DNA of 64,000 nt from Allonocardiopsis opalescens (GCF_003002095.1 NZ_PVZC01000008.1:62001-126000); one strand, 5' to 3'; positions 51,575-60,668 are shown, counted from the first letter of the stretch. Notes: generated from the letters alone by a model not told the origin. Made by a program: numbers and translations.

Positions 51575-53737
51575 ATGCCCGCTACGCCCGTCCCCCTCCC
51601 AGCCGCCGGGCTCTGGTACGGCGGCGACTACAACCCCGAGCAGTGGCCCGAGAGCGTCTGGCAGGAGGACGTGCGGCTGATGCGCCGCGCCGGAGTGAAC
51701 CTGGCGACCGTGGGCGTCTTCTCGTGGTCGTGGCTGGAGCCGGAGGAGGGCCGCTACACCTTCGGCTGGCTGGACCGGGTGCTCGACCTGCTGGCGGACC
51801 ACGGGATCGGCGCGGCGCTGGCCACCCCGACGGCCTCGCCGCCGCCCTGGTTCGGCCTGGCGCACCCCGACGCGCTGCCGGTGACCGCCGAGGGCGTGCG
51901 GCTCTCCCACGGCAGCCGCGACACCTACTGCGTGTGCGCGCCGTCGTACCTGGCGGCGAGCACCCGGATCGCCGCCGCGCTCGCCGACCGCTACCGCGGC
52001 CACCCGGCGCTCGCGCTGTGGCATGTCCACAACGAGTACGGCACCTGGTGCCACTGCGAGCACGTCGCGGCCGCCTTCCGCGACTGGCTGGCCCGCCGCC
52101 ACGGCGGCCTGGACGCCCTCAACGACGCCTGGACCACGGCCTTCTGGAGCCAGCGCTACGCCTCCTGGGAGGAGGTGCTGCCGCCGCGCGCCACCCAGTA
52201 CCGGCCCAATCCGGCGCAGGCGCTGGACTTCCGGCGGTTCCTGTCCGACGCGATGCTGGCGCACTTCACCGCGCAGCGCGACGTCCTGCGCGAGCGCGCC
52301 CCGGGCGTGCCGGTGACCACGAACCTCGCCTACGGCGACTGGGTGCCGGTGGACCCGTGGCGCTGGGCCGAGGAGGTGGACCTGGTCGCCGTCGACCACT
52401 ATCCGGACCGGCCGGGCTCCGCCGCCGCCGAGCAGACGGCCTTCGCCGCCGATCTGGCCAGGTCCTGGGCCGGATCCAGGCCGTGGCTGCTGATGGAGCA
52501 GGCGGCCGGGGTGGTGTACGCGGGCGGGCGGACCCTGGCCAAGCGGCCGGGCGAGCTGCTGCGGCACGGCGCGGGCCATGTGGCGCGCGGCTCGGTGGGC
52601 GCGATGTTCTTCCAGTGGCGGGCCTCGGCGGGGGGCGCCGAGCAGTGGCACGGCGGGATGGTGCCGCACGCGGGCCCGGCCTCGCGGGTCTACGGCGAGG
52701 TGTGCGGGCTGGGCGGGCTGCTGTCGCGGCTGGGCGAGGCGCGCGAGGCGCGGGTGGTGGCGCCGGTCGCGGTGCTGTGGGACCCCGAGTGCTGGTGGGC
52801 GCTGGGCGCCCCGCACCTGCCCGCGCCCGACCTGGACTACCTGGAGGCCGTCGCCCAGGTGCACCGGGTGCTGTGGCGGGCGGGGTGGACGGCGGACTTC
52901 GTCGCGCCCGGGGCCAGGCTGGCGGGCTACCGGGCCGTGGTGGCGCCCGCGCTGTACCTGGCGTCGGACCGGGCGGCCGAGGCCCTGGCGGCGTACGTCG
53001 AGGGCGGCGGCCGGCTGCTGGCCACCTTCCTGAGCGGGGTGGCCGACGAGCACGGGCGGGTGCGGACCGGCGGGTACCCCGGCGCGCTGCGCGGGCTGCT
53101 CGGCGTGCGCGTCACCGAGTTCCTGCCGCTGGAGCCGGACGAGCGGGTGGCGGTCTTCGCCGAGGGGGCCGCCGGGCCGGACGGTGCGGAGCCGTCGCGC
53201 TACGGGGCCGGGCGGCTGTGGAGCGAGGACGTGGCGGTGACCGGGGCGCGCGCGGTGGCGCGCTACGCCTCGGGGGTGCTGGCCGACCGGCCCGCGATCA
53301 CCCGCAAGGAGCACGGGGCGGGCACGGCCTGGTACCTGTCCACCCGGCTCGGCGACGAGGGCCTGTCCCGGCTGCTGGCCGAGGTGCTGGGCGCGTCCGG
53401 TGCGCAGGGCGCGCCGCCGGGGGTGGAGGTGGTGCGCCGCGAGCCCGCGGACGGCGGCCCGGCGTGGCTCTTCGTGCTCAACCACACCGAACTGGCGCAC
53501 GATCTGCCGCTGCGGCGGCTGGGCGCGGCGGCGGGCGCGGTGGACGCCGTGTCGGGGGCGCGCTACCCGCCGGAGGGCGGGCCGGTGCGGATCGCGCCGG
53601 GCGGCGTGCTCGTGCTCCGCGCACGCGTCGACGCGGAGGGGTCTTGCCATCCGGAGGCCGGGAAGCCTACTGTCGGTGCGTCGAAGCGCTTCGACAGCGG
53701 CGCTCCGGCGGGCTCGCACCGCCCTGGACGGAAGTAG
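51575..53737 (+). CDS. beta-galactosidase, GH42
   Basis: A 720-residue intracellular enzyme likely removing galactose from xyloglucan side chains. The GH42 barrel begins GLWYGGDYNPEQWPESVWQE. The acid/base is Glu154 in WHVHNEYGTW and the nucleophile Glu308 in WLLMEQAAGV. The trimerisation domain and short C-terminal domain follow. ATG 51575 is preferred over 51551 because AGGGAG lies 8 bases before it. The final ~25 codons (VGASKRFDSGAPAG) read through the LacI operator and lie outside the usual GH42 fold, so the tail may be an accidental extension into the lacI promoter. Confidence 0.94.
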   Translation: MPATPVPLPAAGLWYGGDYNPEQWPESVWQEDVRLMRRAGVNLATVGVFSWSWLEPEEGRYTFGWLDRVLDLLADHGIGAALATPTASPPPWFGLAHPDALPVTAEGVRLSHGSRDTYCVCAPSYLAASTRIAAALADRYRGHPALALWHVHNEYGTWCHCEHVAAAFRDWLARRHGGLDALNDAWTTAFWSQRYASWEEVLPPRATQYRPNPAQALDFRRFLSDAMLAHFTAQRDVLRERAPGVPVTTNLAYGDWVPVDPWRWAEEVDLVAVDHYPDRPGSAAAEQTAFAADLARSWAGSRPWLLMEQAAGVVYAGGRTLAKRPGELLRHGAGHVARGSVGAMFFQWRASAGGAEQWHGGMVPHAGPASRVYGEVCGLGGLLSRLGEAREARVVAPVAVLWDPECWWALGAPHLPAPDLDYLEAVAQVHRVLWRAGWTADFVAPGARLAGYRAVVAPALYLASDRAAEALAAYVEGGGRLLATFLSGVADEHGRVRTGGYPGALRGLLGVRVTEFLPLEPDERVAVFAEGAAGPDGAEPSRYGAGRLWSEDVAVTGARAVARYASGVLADRPAITRKEHGAGTAWYLSTRLGDEGLSRLLAEVLGASGAQGAPPGVEVVRREPADGGPAWLFVLNHTELAHDLPLRRLGAAAGAVDAVSGARYPPEGGPVRIAPGGVLVLRARVDAEGSCHPEAGKPTVGASKRFDSGAPAGSHRPGRK
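53681..53694. promoter_or_regulatory. LacI-type operator before lacI, inside the GH42 3' end
   Basis: TCGAAGCGCTTCGA, identical to the operator at 40770-40783. It lies 48 bases before the LacI start and within the last codons of the GH42 gene. Autoregulation is the obvious reading. Confidence 0.8.
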
Positions 53738-53741
53738 GCCG

Positions 53742-54755
53742 ATGGCGACCATCGCGGACGTGGCACGGCACGCCGGCGTGTCGATCAGCACCGTCTCCTA
53801 CGTGCTCTCCGGCAAGCGCGCCATCTCGGCCGAGACCGACGCGCGGGTGCGGCGCAGCATCAGGGAGCTGGGCTACCGGCCGCACGCGGGCGCCCGCTCG
53901 CTGGCCGGGAGCAGGACGAACGTGCTCGCGCTGGTGGTGCCGCTGCGCTCGGACATGAACCTGCCGGTGCTGATGCGCTTCGTCACCACGATCGTGCTGT
54001 CGGCCCGCGAGCACGACCACGACGTGCTGCTGCTCACCCAGGACGAGGGCGTCGACGGCCTGCTGCGGGTGGCGGAGTCGGCGATGGCCGACGCCTTCAT
54101 CGTGATGGACGTCGAGGCCGACGACCCGCGCCCCGCCGTGCTGACCGGCCTGGCGCAGCCCAGCGTCCTGATCGGCGTGCCCGACGACCCGTCCGGGCTG
54201 CCCTGCGTGGACCTGGACTTCGCCGCCGCCGGCGCCGCCTGCCTGGAGCACCTGGCCGGCCTCGGGCACCGCTGCGTCGGCTTCCTCGGCCCGCCCGAGC
54301 AGGTGTACCTGCGCGGCACCAGCTTCGCCCGGCGCACTCTGGAGGGCTTCCGCGGCGCCGCCGACGCGCACGGCGTGCGCACGGCCGAGGAGCCGTGCAC
54401 GCCGACCTTCGGCGGGGTGCGCGCGGCGCTGGCCGCGCTGCGGGAGCGCCGACCCGGGCTCAGCGCCGTCGTCGTGCACAACGAGGACGCGCTGCCCGTG
54501 CTCCAGGAGGTGCTGCACGCCGAGGGCGCGGGGGTGCCCGGCGACCTGTCGCTGGTGGCGATCGGCCCCGACGAGTCCGCCGAAGGGCTCCCCGTGCCGA
54601 TGACCGTCGTGGCGATGCCCGCCGAGCAGATCGCCAAGGACGCCGTGCGCACCGTGATGCGCCGCCTGGACGGCGCCGAGGACCACACCGTGCGCCTGCT
54701 CCCCCCTCAACTCCAGCTCCGCGCCAGCACCGCCCCGCCCCCGAACGCCCCCTGA
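53742..54755 (+). CDS. LacI family transcriptional regulator
   Basis: A 337-residue protein. The LacI helix-turn-helix and hinge are MATIADVARHAGVSISTVSY then VLSGKRAISAETDARVRRSI. The periplasmic-binding-protein-like domain follows (NVLALVVPLRSDMNLPVLMR, GHRCVGFLGPPEQ, AVVVHNEDALPVLQEVLHAE). The protein probably senses a xyloglucan-derived sugar and represses the locus through TCGAAGCGCTTCGA sites. ATG 53742 follows GTAGG. It lies 4 bases after the GH42 stop, so it could also be read from the GH42 transcript. Confidence 0.94.
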   Translation: MATIADVARHAGVSISTVSYVLSGKRAISAETDARVRRSIRELGYRPHAGARSLAGSRTNVLALVVPLRSDMNLPVLMRFVTTIVLSAREHDHDVLLLTQDEGVDGLLRVAESAMADAFIVMDVEADDPRPAVLTGLAQPSVLIGVPDDPSGLPCVDLDFAAAGAACLEHLAGLGHRCVGFLGPPEQVYLRGTSFARRTLEGFRGAADAHGVRTAEEPCTPTFGGVRAALAALRERRPGLSAVVVHNEDALPVLQEVLHAEGAGVPGDLSLVAIGPDESAEGLPVPMTVVAMPAEQIAKDAVRTVMRRLDGAEDHTVRLLPPQLQLRASTAPPPNAP

Positions 54756-54916
54756 CGCCGTCGCCCGCCCGAGTCCCCGCCCGCCCGACCGCCCCCGTCC
54801 GGCCCTACCCGCCCTGGCCCCGACTCCGCTGGCCCCGATTCCGCCGCCCGGACTCCGCCGCACGACTGCCCTCGCCCCGATCGCGCTCACCCCGACTCCG
54901 CTCACCAGACCCCCCT

Positions 54917-55036
54917 CCCCCGCCCTCCCAAGGGGGCACAGCCCCTGCCACCAGTCTTCCGGCGCGGACCGCCCGGATGCCAGACCTACCCGCCGGTTGT
55001 GGACGACTTCGCCGGCCACCGCCGACCTGTGGACAG
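54917..55036 (+). repeat. intergenic element, copy B
   Basis: CCCCCGCCCTCCC and GGGGGCACAGCCCC are followed by CACCAGTCTTCCGG (54949-54962). TTGTGGAC (54997-55004) comes 48 bases after the start of that motif and CTGTGGACAG (55027-55036) 30 bases later. Motifs and spacing match copy A at 40896-41012. The element ends 75 bases before the GH31 start. The remaining bases of 54756-55110 are C-rich and hold no gene I can support. Confidence 0.7.
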
Positions 55037-55110
55037 CGGAACGCGGCCGGAGCGGCCGACCGCCATCCTGGAACGCGTCCGCCCGTCCCCGCCCAGAAAG
55101 GCACGGACCC

Positions 55111-57093
55111 ATGAGCCCCTTCCGAGTCGACGGCGACACCCTCCTGTGGCGGTCCGGGCACGAACTGCTCCGGATCAGGCCCTGGGGGCCCGGCTCGCTC
55201 CGCGTGCAGTCCGGCCTGCACGCCCTCCGCGACGACCTCCCCGGCGCGCTCCTCGACGCCCCCGCCCCCGCCCCGGCGCAGGCCGTCGTGGAACCCGGCG
55301 GCGCGCGCATCACCAACGGCCTGCTGACGGCCGCGGTCAGCGAGGCCGGACTGGTCAGCTTCTCCCGCACCGACGACGGCACCGAACTCCTCGCCGAGCA
55401 GCCCGCCCACTTCTGGTGGCCGGGTCCGCGCCACTTCCTGTCCGCCGGCAACGGCTACCAGCGGCTCGAGCAGCGCTTCCGCGCCTACCCGGGCGAGCGC
55501 CTGTACGGCCTGGGCCAGCGCATGCACGGCCGCTTCGACCAGAAGGGCATGGTGCTCGAACTGGAGCAGCGCAACGGCGAGATCACCATCCCGTTCGCCC
55601 TGTCCAGCCGCGGCTACGGCCTGCTGTGGAACAGCCCCGCGGTCGGCCGCGTCGAGCTGGCCGAGAACGGCACCCGCTGGGTCGCCGACGGCGCCCGCCA
55701 GATCGACTACTGGATCACCGCCGACCCCGACCCCGCCGCCATCGTGTCCCGCTACGCCGAGGCCACCGGCCGCCCGCCGATGCTGCCGGAGTGGGCCACG
55801 GGCTTCTGGCAGAGCAAGCTGCGCTACCGCACCCAGGACGAACTCCTCGCCGTCGCCCGCGAGCACCGCGAGCGCGGCCTGCCGCTGTCGGTCATCGTCG
55901 CCGACTTCTTCCACTGGACCCGCCTGGGCGACTGGCGCTTCGACCCGGCCGAGTGGCCCGACCCCGCCGCCATGGTCCGCGAGCTGGACGAGATGGGCGT
56001 CCGGCTCATGGTCTCGATCTGGCCCAGCGTCAACCCCACCAGCGAGAACCACCCCGCCATGGCCGAACGCGGCCTGCTCGTCGGCACGGAGAGCGGTGTG
56101 GAGTTCCACGCCGGGTGGGTCGACAAGGGCAATGACGCCGAGATCCCGGTCGCCTTCTACGACGCCACCTCGCCCGAGGCCCGCCGCTTCGTCTGGGAGA
56201 CCGTCCGCCGCAACTACTACGACCTCGGCATCCGGGTGTGGTGGCTCGACGCCTGCGAACCCGAGATCCGCCCTGGCCACCCCGCCAACCTGCGCTTCCA
56301 CACCGGCCCCGGCCTGGAGGTCTTCAACAGCTACCCCGCCGAGCACGCACGCGGCTTCTACGAGGGCATGCGCGAGGCCGGCGAGGACGAGATCGTGCTG
56401 CTGTGCCGGTCGGCCTGGGCGGGCAGCCAGCGCTGGGGCGCCGCCGTCTGGTCCGGCGACATCCCGGCCACCTTCGAGTCGCTGGCCGCCCAGGTGCCCG
56501 CCGGCCTGAACATGGCCGTGTCGGGAATCCCGTGGTGGACCACCGACATCGGCGGCTTCCACGGCGGCGACCCCGACGACCCCCTCTACCGCGAACTGAT
56601 CGTGCGCTGGTTCCAGTTCGCCGCCTTCTGCCCGCTGTTCCGGCTGCACGGCAACCGCGACCCCCGCACCCCGCTGGGCGCCGCCATGACCGGCGGCCCC
56701 AACGAGGTCTGGTCCTACGGCGCCGACGCCTACGCCCTGATCACCGACATCCTGCACCTGCGCGAACGGCTCCGCCCCTACCTGGCCGAGCAGATGCGCA
56801 CCGCCCACGAACGGGGCCTGCCGCCGATGCGCCCGCTCTTCCTGGAGTTCCCCGACGACCCCAGATCGTGGGAGGTCGAGGACCAGTTCCTGCTCGGCCC
56901 CGACCTCCTGGTCGCGCCGGTCACCTCCCCCGGCGCCACCGAGCGCACCGTCTACCTGCCGAAGGGCTCCACCTGGACCGACGCCTGGACCGGGACCGAA
57001 CTCGAACCCGGCGCCGAGCACCAGGTCGCCGCCCCGCTGTCGCGCATCCCCGTCTTCCTGCGCGACGGCGCCCGCGTCCCGATCGCGCAGTGA
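55111..57093 (+). CDS. alpha-xylosidase, GH31
   Basis: A 660-residue intracellular GH31 enzyme. The nucleophile is Asp380 in VWWLDACEPEIRPG, the form seen in YicI-type alpha-xylosidases. The acid/base is Asp450 in AAVWSGDIPATF. The N-terminal beta domain includes ERLYGLGQRMHGRFDQKG, and WTTDIGGFHGG and RLHGNRDP lie in the later barrel. It would remove xylose from the non-reducing end of xyloglucan oligosaccharides before beta-glucosidase action. ATG 55111 follows AAAGG. A 10-base gap separates it from the convergent FkbM gene. Confidence 0.93.
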   Translation: MSPFRVDGDTLLWRSGHELLRIRPWGPGSLRVQSGLHALRDDLPGALLDAPAPAPAQAVVEPGGARITNGLLTAAVSEAGLVSFSRTDDGTELLAEQPAHFWWPGPRHFLSAGNGYQRLEQRFRAYPGERLYGLGQRMHGRFDQKGMVLELEQRNGEITIPFALSSRGYGLLWNSPAVGRVELAENGTRWVADGARQIDYWITADPDPAAIVSRYAEATGRPPMLPEWATGFWQSKLRYRTQDELLAVAREHRERGLPLSVIVADFFHWTRLGDWRFDPAEWPDPAAMVRELDEMGVRLMVSIWPSVNPTSENHPAMAERGLLVGTESGVEFHAGWVDKGNDAEIPVAFYDATSPEARRFVWETVRRNYYDLGIRVWWLDACEPEIRPGHPANLRFHTGPGLEVFNSYPAEHARGFYEGMREAGEDEIVLLCRSAWAGSQRWGAAVWSGDIPATFESLAAQVPAGLNMAVSGIPWWTTDIGGFHGGDPDDPLYRELIVRWFQFAAFCPLFRLHGNRDPRTPLGAAMTGGPNEVWSYGADAYALITDILHLRERLRPYLAEQMRTAHERGLPPMRPLFLEFPDDPRSWEVEDQFLLGPDLLVAPVTSPGATERTVYLPKGSTWTDAWTGTELEPGAEHQVAAPLSRIPVFLRDGARVPIAQ

Positions 57094-57103
57094 GCGGGCC
57101 GTG

Positions 57104-57931
57104 TCAGCGCCGCCACGCCTCCTCGGTCGCGAACAGGTAGTTGCGGTAGCGCGGGCTGCTGCCGTCCACCGCGTCCACCGGCCGCCACTCCCGGCGGCGC
57201 CAGGCGTACATGCGGTAGCCGCGCTCGGCCAGCGCGGCCACGATCGCGGCGCAGTCGGTGCCGTACTTCGCCAGGTGCCGGTCCTCGATCTCCATCAGCA
57301 GCGAGGGCCGGTGCTCGGCCAGCACCCGCTCGGCGCCGGCCAGCACGGCGGGTTCGAAGCCCTCCACGTCCACCTTCATGAAGTCCACCCGGCCGATCCC
57401 GTGGTCGGCGCAGAACCCGTCCACGGTCCGCACCCGGGTGCGCAGGGCCCGGCTGGTGCGGGTCGCGGCGTACTCGGGCGGCGCACTCCCCTCGGCCACC
57501 CCCTCGCGCAGGTGCGCCCAGCCGTGGATGGGCAGCCCGAAGCGGATCGGCAGCGTCAGTTCGGCGGTGCCCTCCCGCCGGCCGAGCGCCGCGTTGAACA
57601 CCCGCACATTGCCCGCGCCGGTGGCGCGGTGCCCGGCGGCCAGGATCCGGAACGGGTTCGGCAGCGGCTCGAAGCCGTACACCCGCCCCGCCGGCCCCAC
57701 CAGCGCGGCCAGCGGATAGGTGTACATCCCGTACGCGGCCCCGATGTCGAAGCACACATCGCCGGCCCGCACGATCCGGTCCAGCCCCAGGATCTCCGGT
57801 TCGCTCAGCGCCAGCGCGGCGCAGCCGCGCAGCACCCCCGCCAGCGCCCCGGTTCGGTGCCGCCCGCGTCCGCCCGACGGCGGCGCGGCGGTCGGGCGGT
57901 CTGCGGTGGGTGCGATCGGGCCGGCGGCCAT
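57104..57931 (-). CDS. FkbM family methyltransferase
   Basis: A 275-residue SAM-dependent methyltransferase. Motif I is DVCFDIGAAYGMYTYPLAAL (residues about 58-77), GFEPLPNPFRIL follows, and the FkbM block is DFMKVDVEGFEPAVLAGAER. The family methylates hydroxyls on sugars, polyketides and other small molecules; the substrate here is unknown. The first 40 residues are Pro/Gly/Arg-rich and probably disordered. ATG 57931 has GAGGAG upstream. Probably unrelated to the xyloglucan genes. Confidence 0.92.
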   Translation of the reverse strand: MAAGPIAPTADRPTAAPPSGGRGRHRTGALAGVLRGCAALALSEPEILGLDRIVRAGDVCFDIGAAYGMYTYPLAALVGPAGRVYGFEPLPNPFRILAAGHRATGAGNVRVFNAALGRREGTAELTLPIRFGLPIHGWAHLREGVAEGSAPPEYAATRTSRALRTRVRTVDGFCADHGIGRVDFMKVDVEGFEPAVLAGAERVLAEHRPSLLMEIEDRHLAKYGTDCAAIVAALAERGYRMYAWRRREWRPVDAVDGSSPRYRNYLFATEEAWRR

Positions 57932-58566
57932 GGCTCCTCCTCGGCGGAGCCCCCGGCCCCGCCTGTCGACGTCTGCCCGAGCACGCTAGGAAGCGGAAGG
58001 GTCCGCCCGAATCCCCGCACGGAGCACATTGCGCCCTGGCTCCCCGGAGCCAGCCGGGGCCCCGGCCTCCCTCCCGGGGATGAGCCGCACCGCCGACCGG
58101 GGATTCGGTCGACCGCACCGGACGGCACCGGTCGGGCGACCTGTCCGCCGGTTCGAGCCGACCGGGCACGGACTCGGACACCGTCTGAGACGTCCGGAGC
58201 CCTGGGGCGCCGTGCGCGACCGGCGTGCGCGGCCGGAACCCGGGAACAGGGAGGAGCCTCCGCCTGGGCGCCCGGTGCCGCGACCATGGCCGCGCGTCCG
58301 CCGCGCTCATGGTCGCGACCCCACCCGTTCAGGGCTGCGCGGCCTGCCGCAGCGCTGCGAGGGGCACCGGACACCGAGCCGACCTCGGACGGACAGTCGT
58401 CCGCCGCAGACCGCGCCCGCGGTCGCCGACCGGCCGCCAAGGCGCAGAGCACTCGCGGCACCGCGCTTTCGGCCGTCCGGGATAGCGACGGGCTCCGCAA
58501 CGGCACCAGGTGTTCACGGCACCAGCCCCCTCGCCGTCCAAGCGGGCGGCCCGGGCGCCCGCCGCC
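57932..58566. other. 635-base non-coding region with a 10-bp inverted repeat
   Basis: Small frames here lack ribosome sites and recognisable sequence, so I call no gene. CGCGACCATG (58279-58288) and CATGGTCGCG (58308-58317) form a perfect 10-bp inverted repeat, 19 bases apart. The left end carries the FkbM promoter; the right end lies downstream of the two-component genes. Confidence 0.5.
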
Positions 58567-59247
58567 TCAGCCTCCGGTGTGGCCGGGGACGACCAGGCCG
58601 CTCTCGTAGGCGAAGACCACGGCCTGTGCGCGGTCGCGCAGGCCGAGTTTGCTGAACAGGCGGCCGACGTGCGACTTCACCGTCTCCTCCGCCACCACCA
58701 GCCGGGCGGCGATCTCCGTGTTGGACAGCCCGGCCGCGATGAGGGTCAGCACCTCGGTCTCGCGGGCGGTCAGCGCCGCGAGCCGCGGCGAGCGGGCGCT
58801 CTCGGTCCGGGGGCGCGCGGCGAAGCTCTCGATCAGCCGCCGGGTGACGGAGGGGGCCAGCAGCGCCTCGCCGCCCGCGACCACGCGCACCGCGCTGATC
58901 AGGTCGGCGGGCGGGGCGTCCTTCAGCAGGAAGCCGCTCGCGCCGGCCCGCAGCGCGCTGAACACGTAGTCGTCCACGTCGAAGGTGGTCAGCACCACCA
59001 CCCGGGGCACCCGGTCGCCCGGCGCGCGCGGCGCCAGGATCTCGCGGGCGGCGGTGAGGCCGTCCATATTGGGCATCCGGATGTCCATCAGCACCACGTC
59101 GGGCCGCAGCCTGCGCACCGCCTCGACCGCCGCGGCACCGTCGACGGCGTCGCCCACGACCTCGATATCGGGCTGCGCCGCGAGCAGCGCCGCGAACCCG
59201 GCCCGCACCATGGCCTGATCGTCGGCGATCAGCACCGAGATCGTCAC
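58567..59247 (-). CDS. NarL/FixJ-type response regulator
   Basis: A 226-residue regulator. In the receiver domain the acidic pair is in LIADDQAMVRAGF, the phosphorylated Asp in VVLMDIRMPNMDG and the Lys in GFLLKDAPP. The C-terminal LuxR helix-turn-helix is LTARETEVLTLIAAGLSNTE then LVVAEETVKSHVGRLFSKL. The GTG at 59247 overlaps the stop of the sensor kinase gene (GTGA), so this is a coupled pair. Signal and targets unknown. Confidence 0.95.
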   Translation of the reverse strand: MTISVLIADDQAMVRAGFAALLAAQPDIEVVGDAVDGAAAVEAVRRLRPDVVLMDIRMPNMDGLTAAREILAPRAPGDRVPRVVVLTTFDVDDYVFSALRAGASGFLLKDAPPADLISAVRVVAGGEALLAPSVTRRLIESFAARPRTESARSPRLAALTARETEVLTLIAAGLSNTEIAARLVVAEETVKSHVGRLFSKLGLRDRAQAVVFAYESGLVVPGHTGG

Positions 59248-60668
59248 CCGCCGCCCCCTTCTCCCGCGCCGCGCCAGCGCGCGGCCTGCGTACCGGCACC
59301 GCTCCCGTCCGGCGCGCCGCCGTCCGCCGCGGCGGCGCCCCCGCCGACGCGGCTTCCGCCGGCGTCGCCGTCCCGCACCAGCGGGATGATAGCGGTGACC
59401 AGGAAGCCGCCGTCGTCCGTCGGCCCCGCGGCCAGCTCGCCGCCCAGCATGGCCGCCCGCTCCCGCATCCCGAGCAGGCCGTGCCCGGGCCCGCGCTCGC
59501 GTCCGTCCAGCACCGCGGCCGGATCGGGGGCCGCGGCCGGAGCGGCGGGCGGCGGGCCGTTGCGGACGCGCACGCCCAGCCGGGGCGGGTCGCCGTGCGC
59601 GTCCACGCTGACCTCGGCGGACGCGCCGGGGGCATGGCGGACCGTGTTGCTCAGCGACTCCTGGACGATCCGGTAGACGGACAGCGCCACCGAGGCGGAC
59701 ACGCGCTCGGGCGGGGCGTCCACGGTGAGGCGGGTCGGGCTGCCGGCCCGGCGGGCCGACTCGGCCAGCCGGCCGAGGTCGGCCAGGCCGGGCTGGGGTG
59801 CCGTCTCGGCCGCGCCCTCGGCGGTGCGCAGCACGCTGAGGAGCTGGCGCATCTCGCGCAGCGACTCGCGTGCGGCCGCGCCGATGGCGGCGAACTCCGC
59901 CGCCGTCGGCTCCGACACGCCGCCCTCGATGCGGTAGGGCGCGCTGCTGGCCTGGACCGCGATGACGGACATGTGGTGGGCGACCACGTCGTGCAGCTCA
60001 CGGGCGATCCGGGCCCGCTCCTCCAGCAGTTCGCGCCTGCCCCGCTCCTCGGCGACCCGCTGCCGCTCGGCGGCCACCCGCAGCGTGGCGTCGCGCCGCG
60101 TCCGCCTGGTGCGGCCGACCAGCGCCGCCATCACCAGCATCGCCGACCAGGTGCCCGCCGACCAGACGGCGAGCACGGCGTCGGCGGCGAGGTAGGGCGC
60201 GTGCGCCCACCCGGCCAGCAGCCCCGTGCACACCGCGAGGACGCCGGCCCGCGACGGCGCCGACAGCACCGCCACGTACAGCACCAGCACCGGAACGGGC
60301 GCGATGTCGAGCATCCACGGGATCACCGGCATCCGGGTGCCGAGGTAGGTCAGCGGCGGCAGGGCCACCAGCCACGCCAGGGTCAGCCACCAGGCCGCCA
60401 TCGGCCGGCGCGCGCACAGCCACAGCGGGAAGGACACCAGCGCGGCCACCACCGGTGCCAGCAGGCCGTAGCCGCCCACACCGGCCAGGATCAGCGTGTT
60501 CAGCACCAGCAGCACCACGGCCGTGATCCGCAGCGGCCGCGCCGCCACCATCGGCGTGGCCGCGCCCCCCGGCGGCGACTCCGCCGCCGAGGGCACCCGC
60601 GCCGCGTTCGCCGCCCGCACCTCGGCGAGCAGCCCCGCCACCGGCTCCCACCGCACGCTCACCACCAC
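59244..60668 (-). CDS. sensor histidine kinase (HisKA_3 type)
   Basis: A 474-residue kinase. Several N-terminal membrane segments (ITAVVLLVLNTLILAGVGGY, WWLTLAWLVALPPLTYLGTR, LVLYVAVLSAPS) make up residues about 45-185. A coiled linker is followed by the HisKA_3 site ERARIARELHDVVAHHMSVI with the phosphorylated His, and the ATPase domain has the N-box in RIVQESLSNTVRHAPGA and GHGLLGMRERAAML. The Gly/Ala-rich C terminus is disordered. Three GTG codons cluster at the start (60668 to 60662); which is used is uncertain. Confidence 0.93.
   Translation of the reverse strand: MVVSVRWEPVAGLLAEVRAANAARVPSAAESPPGGAATPMVAARPLRITAVVLLVLNTLILAGVGGYGLLAPVVAALVSFPLWLCARRPMAAWWLTLAWLVALPPLTYLGTRMPVIPWMLDIAPVPVLVLYVAVLSAPSRAGVLAVCTGLLAGWAHAPYLAADAVLAVWSAGTWSAMLVMAALVGRTRRTRRDATLRVAAERQRVAEERGRRELLEERARIARELHDVVAHHMSVIAVQASSAPYRIEGGVSEPTAAEFAAIGAAARESLREMRQLLSVLRTAEGAAETAPQPGLADLGRLAESARRAGSPTRLTVDAPPERVSASVALSVYRIVQESLSNTVRHAPGASAEVSVDAHGDPPRLGVRVRNGPPPAAPAAAPDPAAVLDGRERGPGHGLLGMRERAAMLGGELAAGPTDDGGFLVTAIIPLVRDGDAGGSRVGGGAAAADGGAPDGSGAGTQAARWRGAGEGGGG

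Noticed and set aside
58225-58485. 86-codon open frame in the gene-free region
   Set aside because: No ribosome site, Arg-rich composition and no recognisable motif; the inverted repeat inside it speaks against coding.
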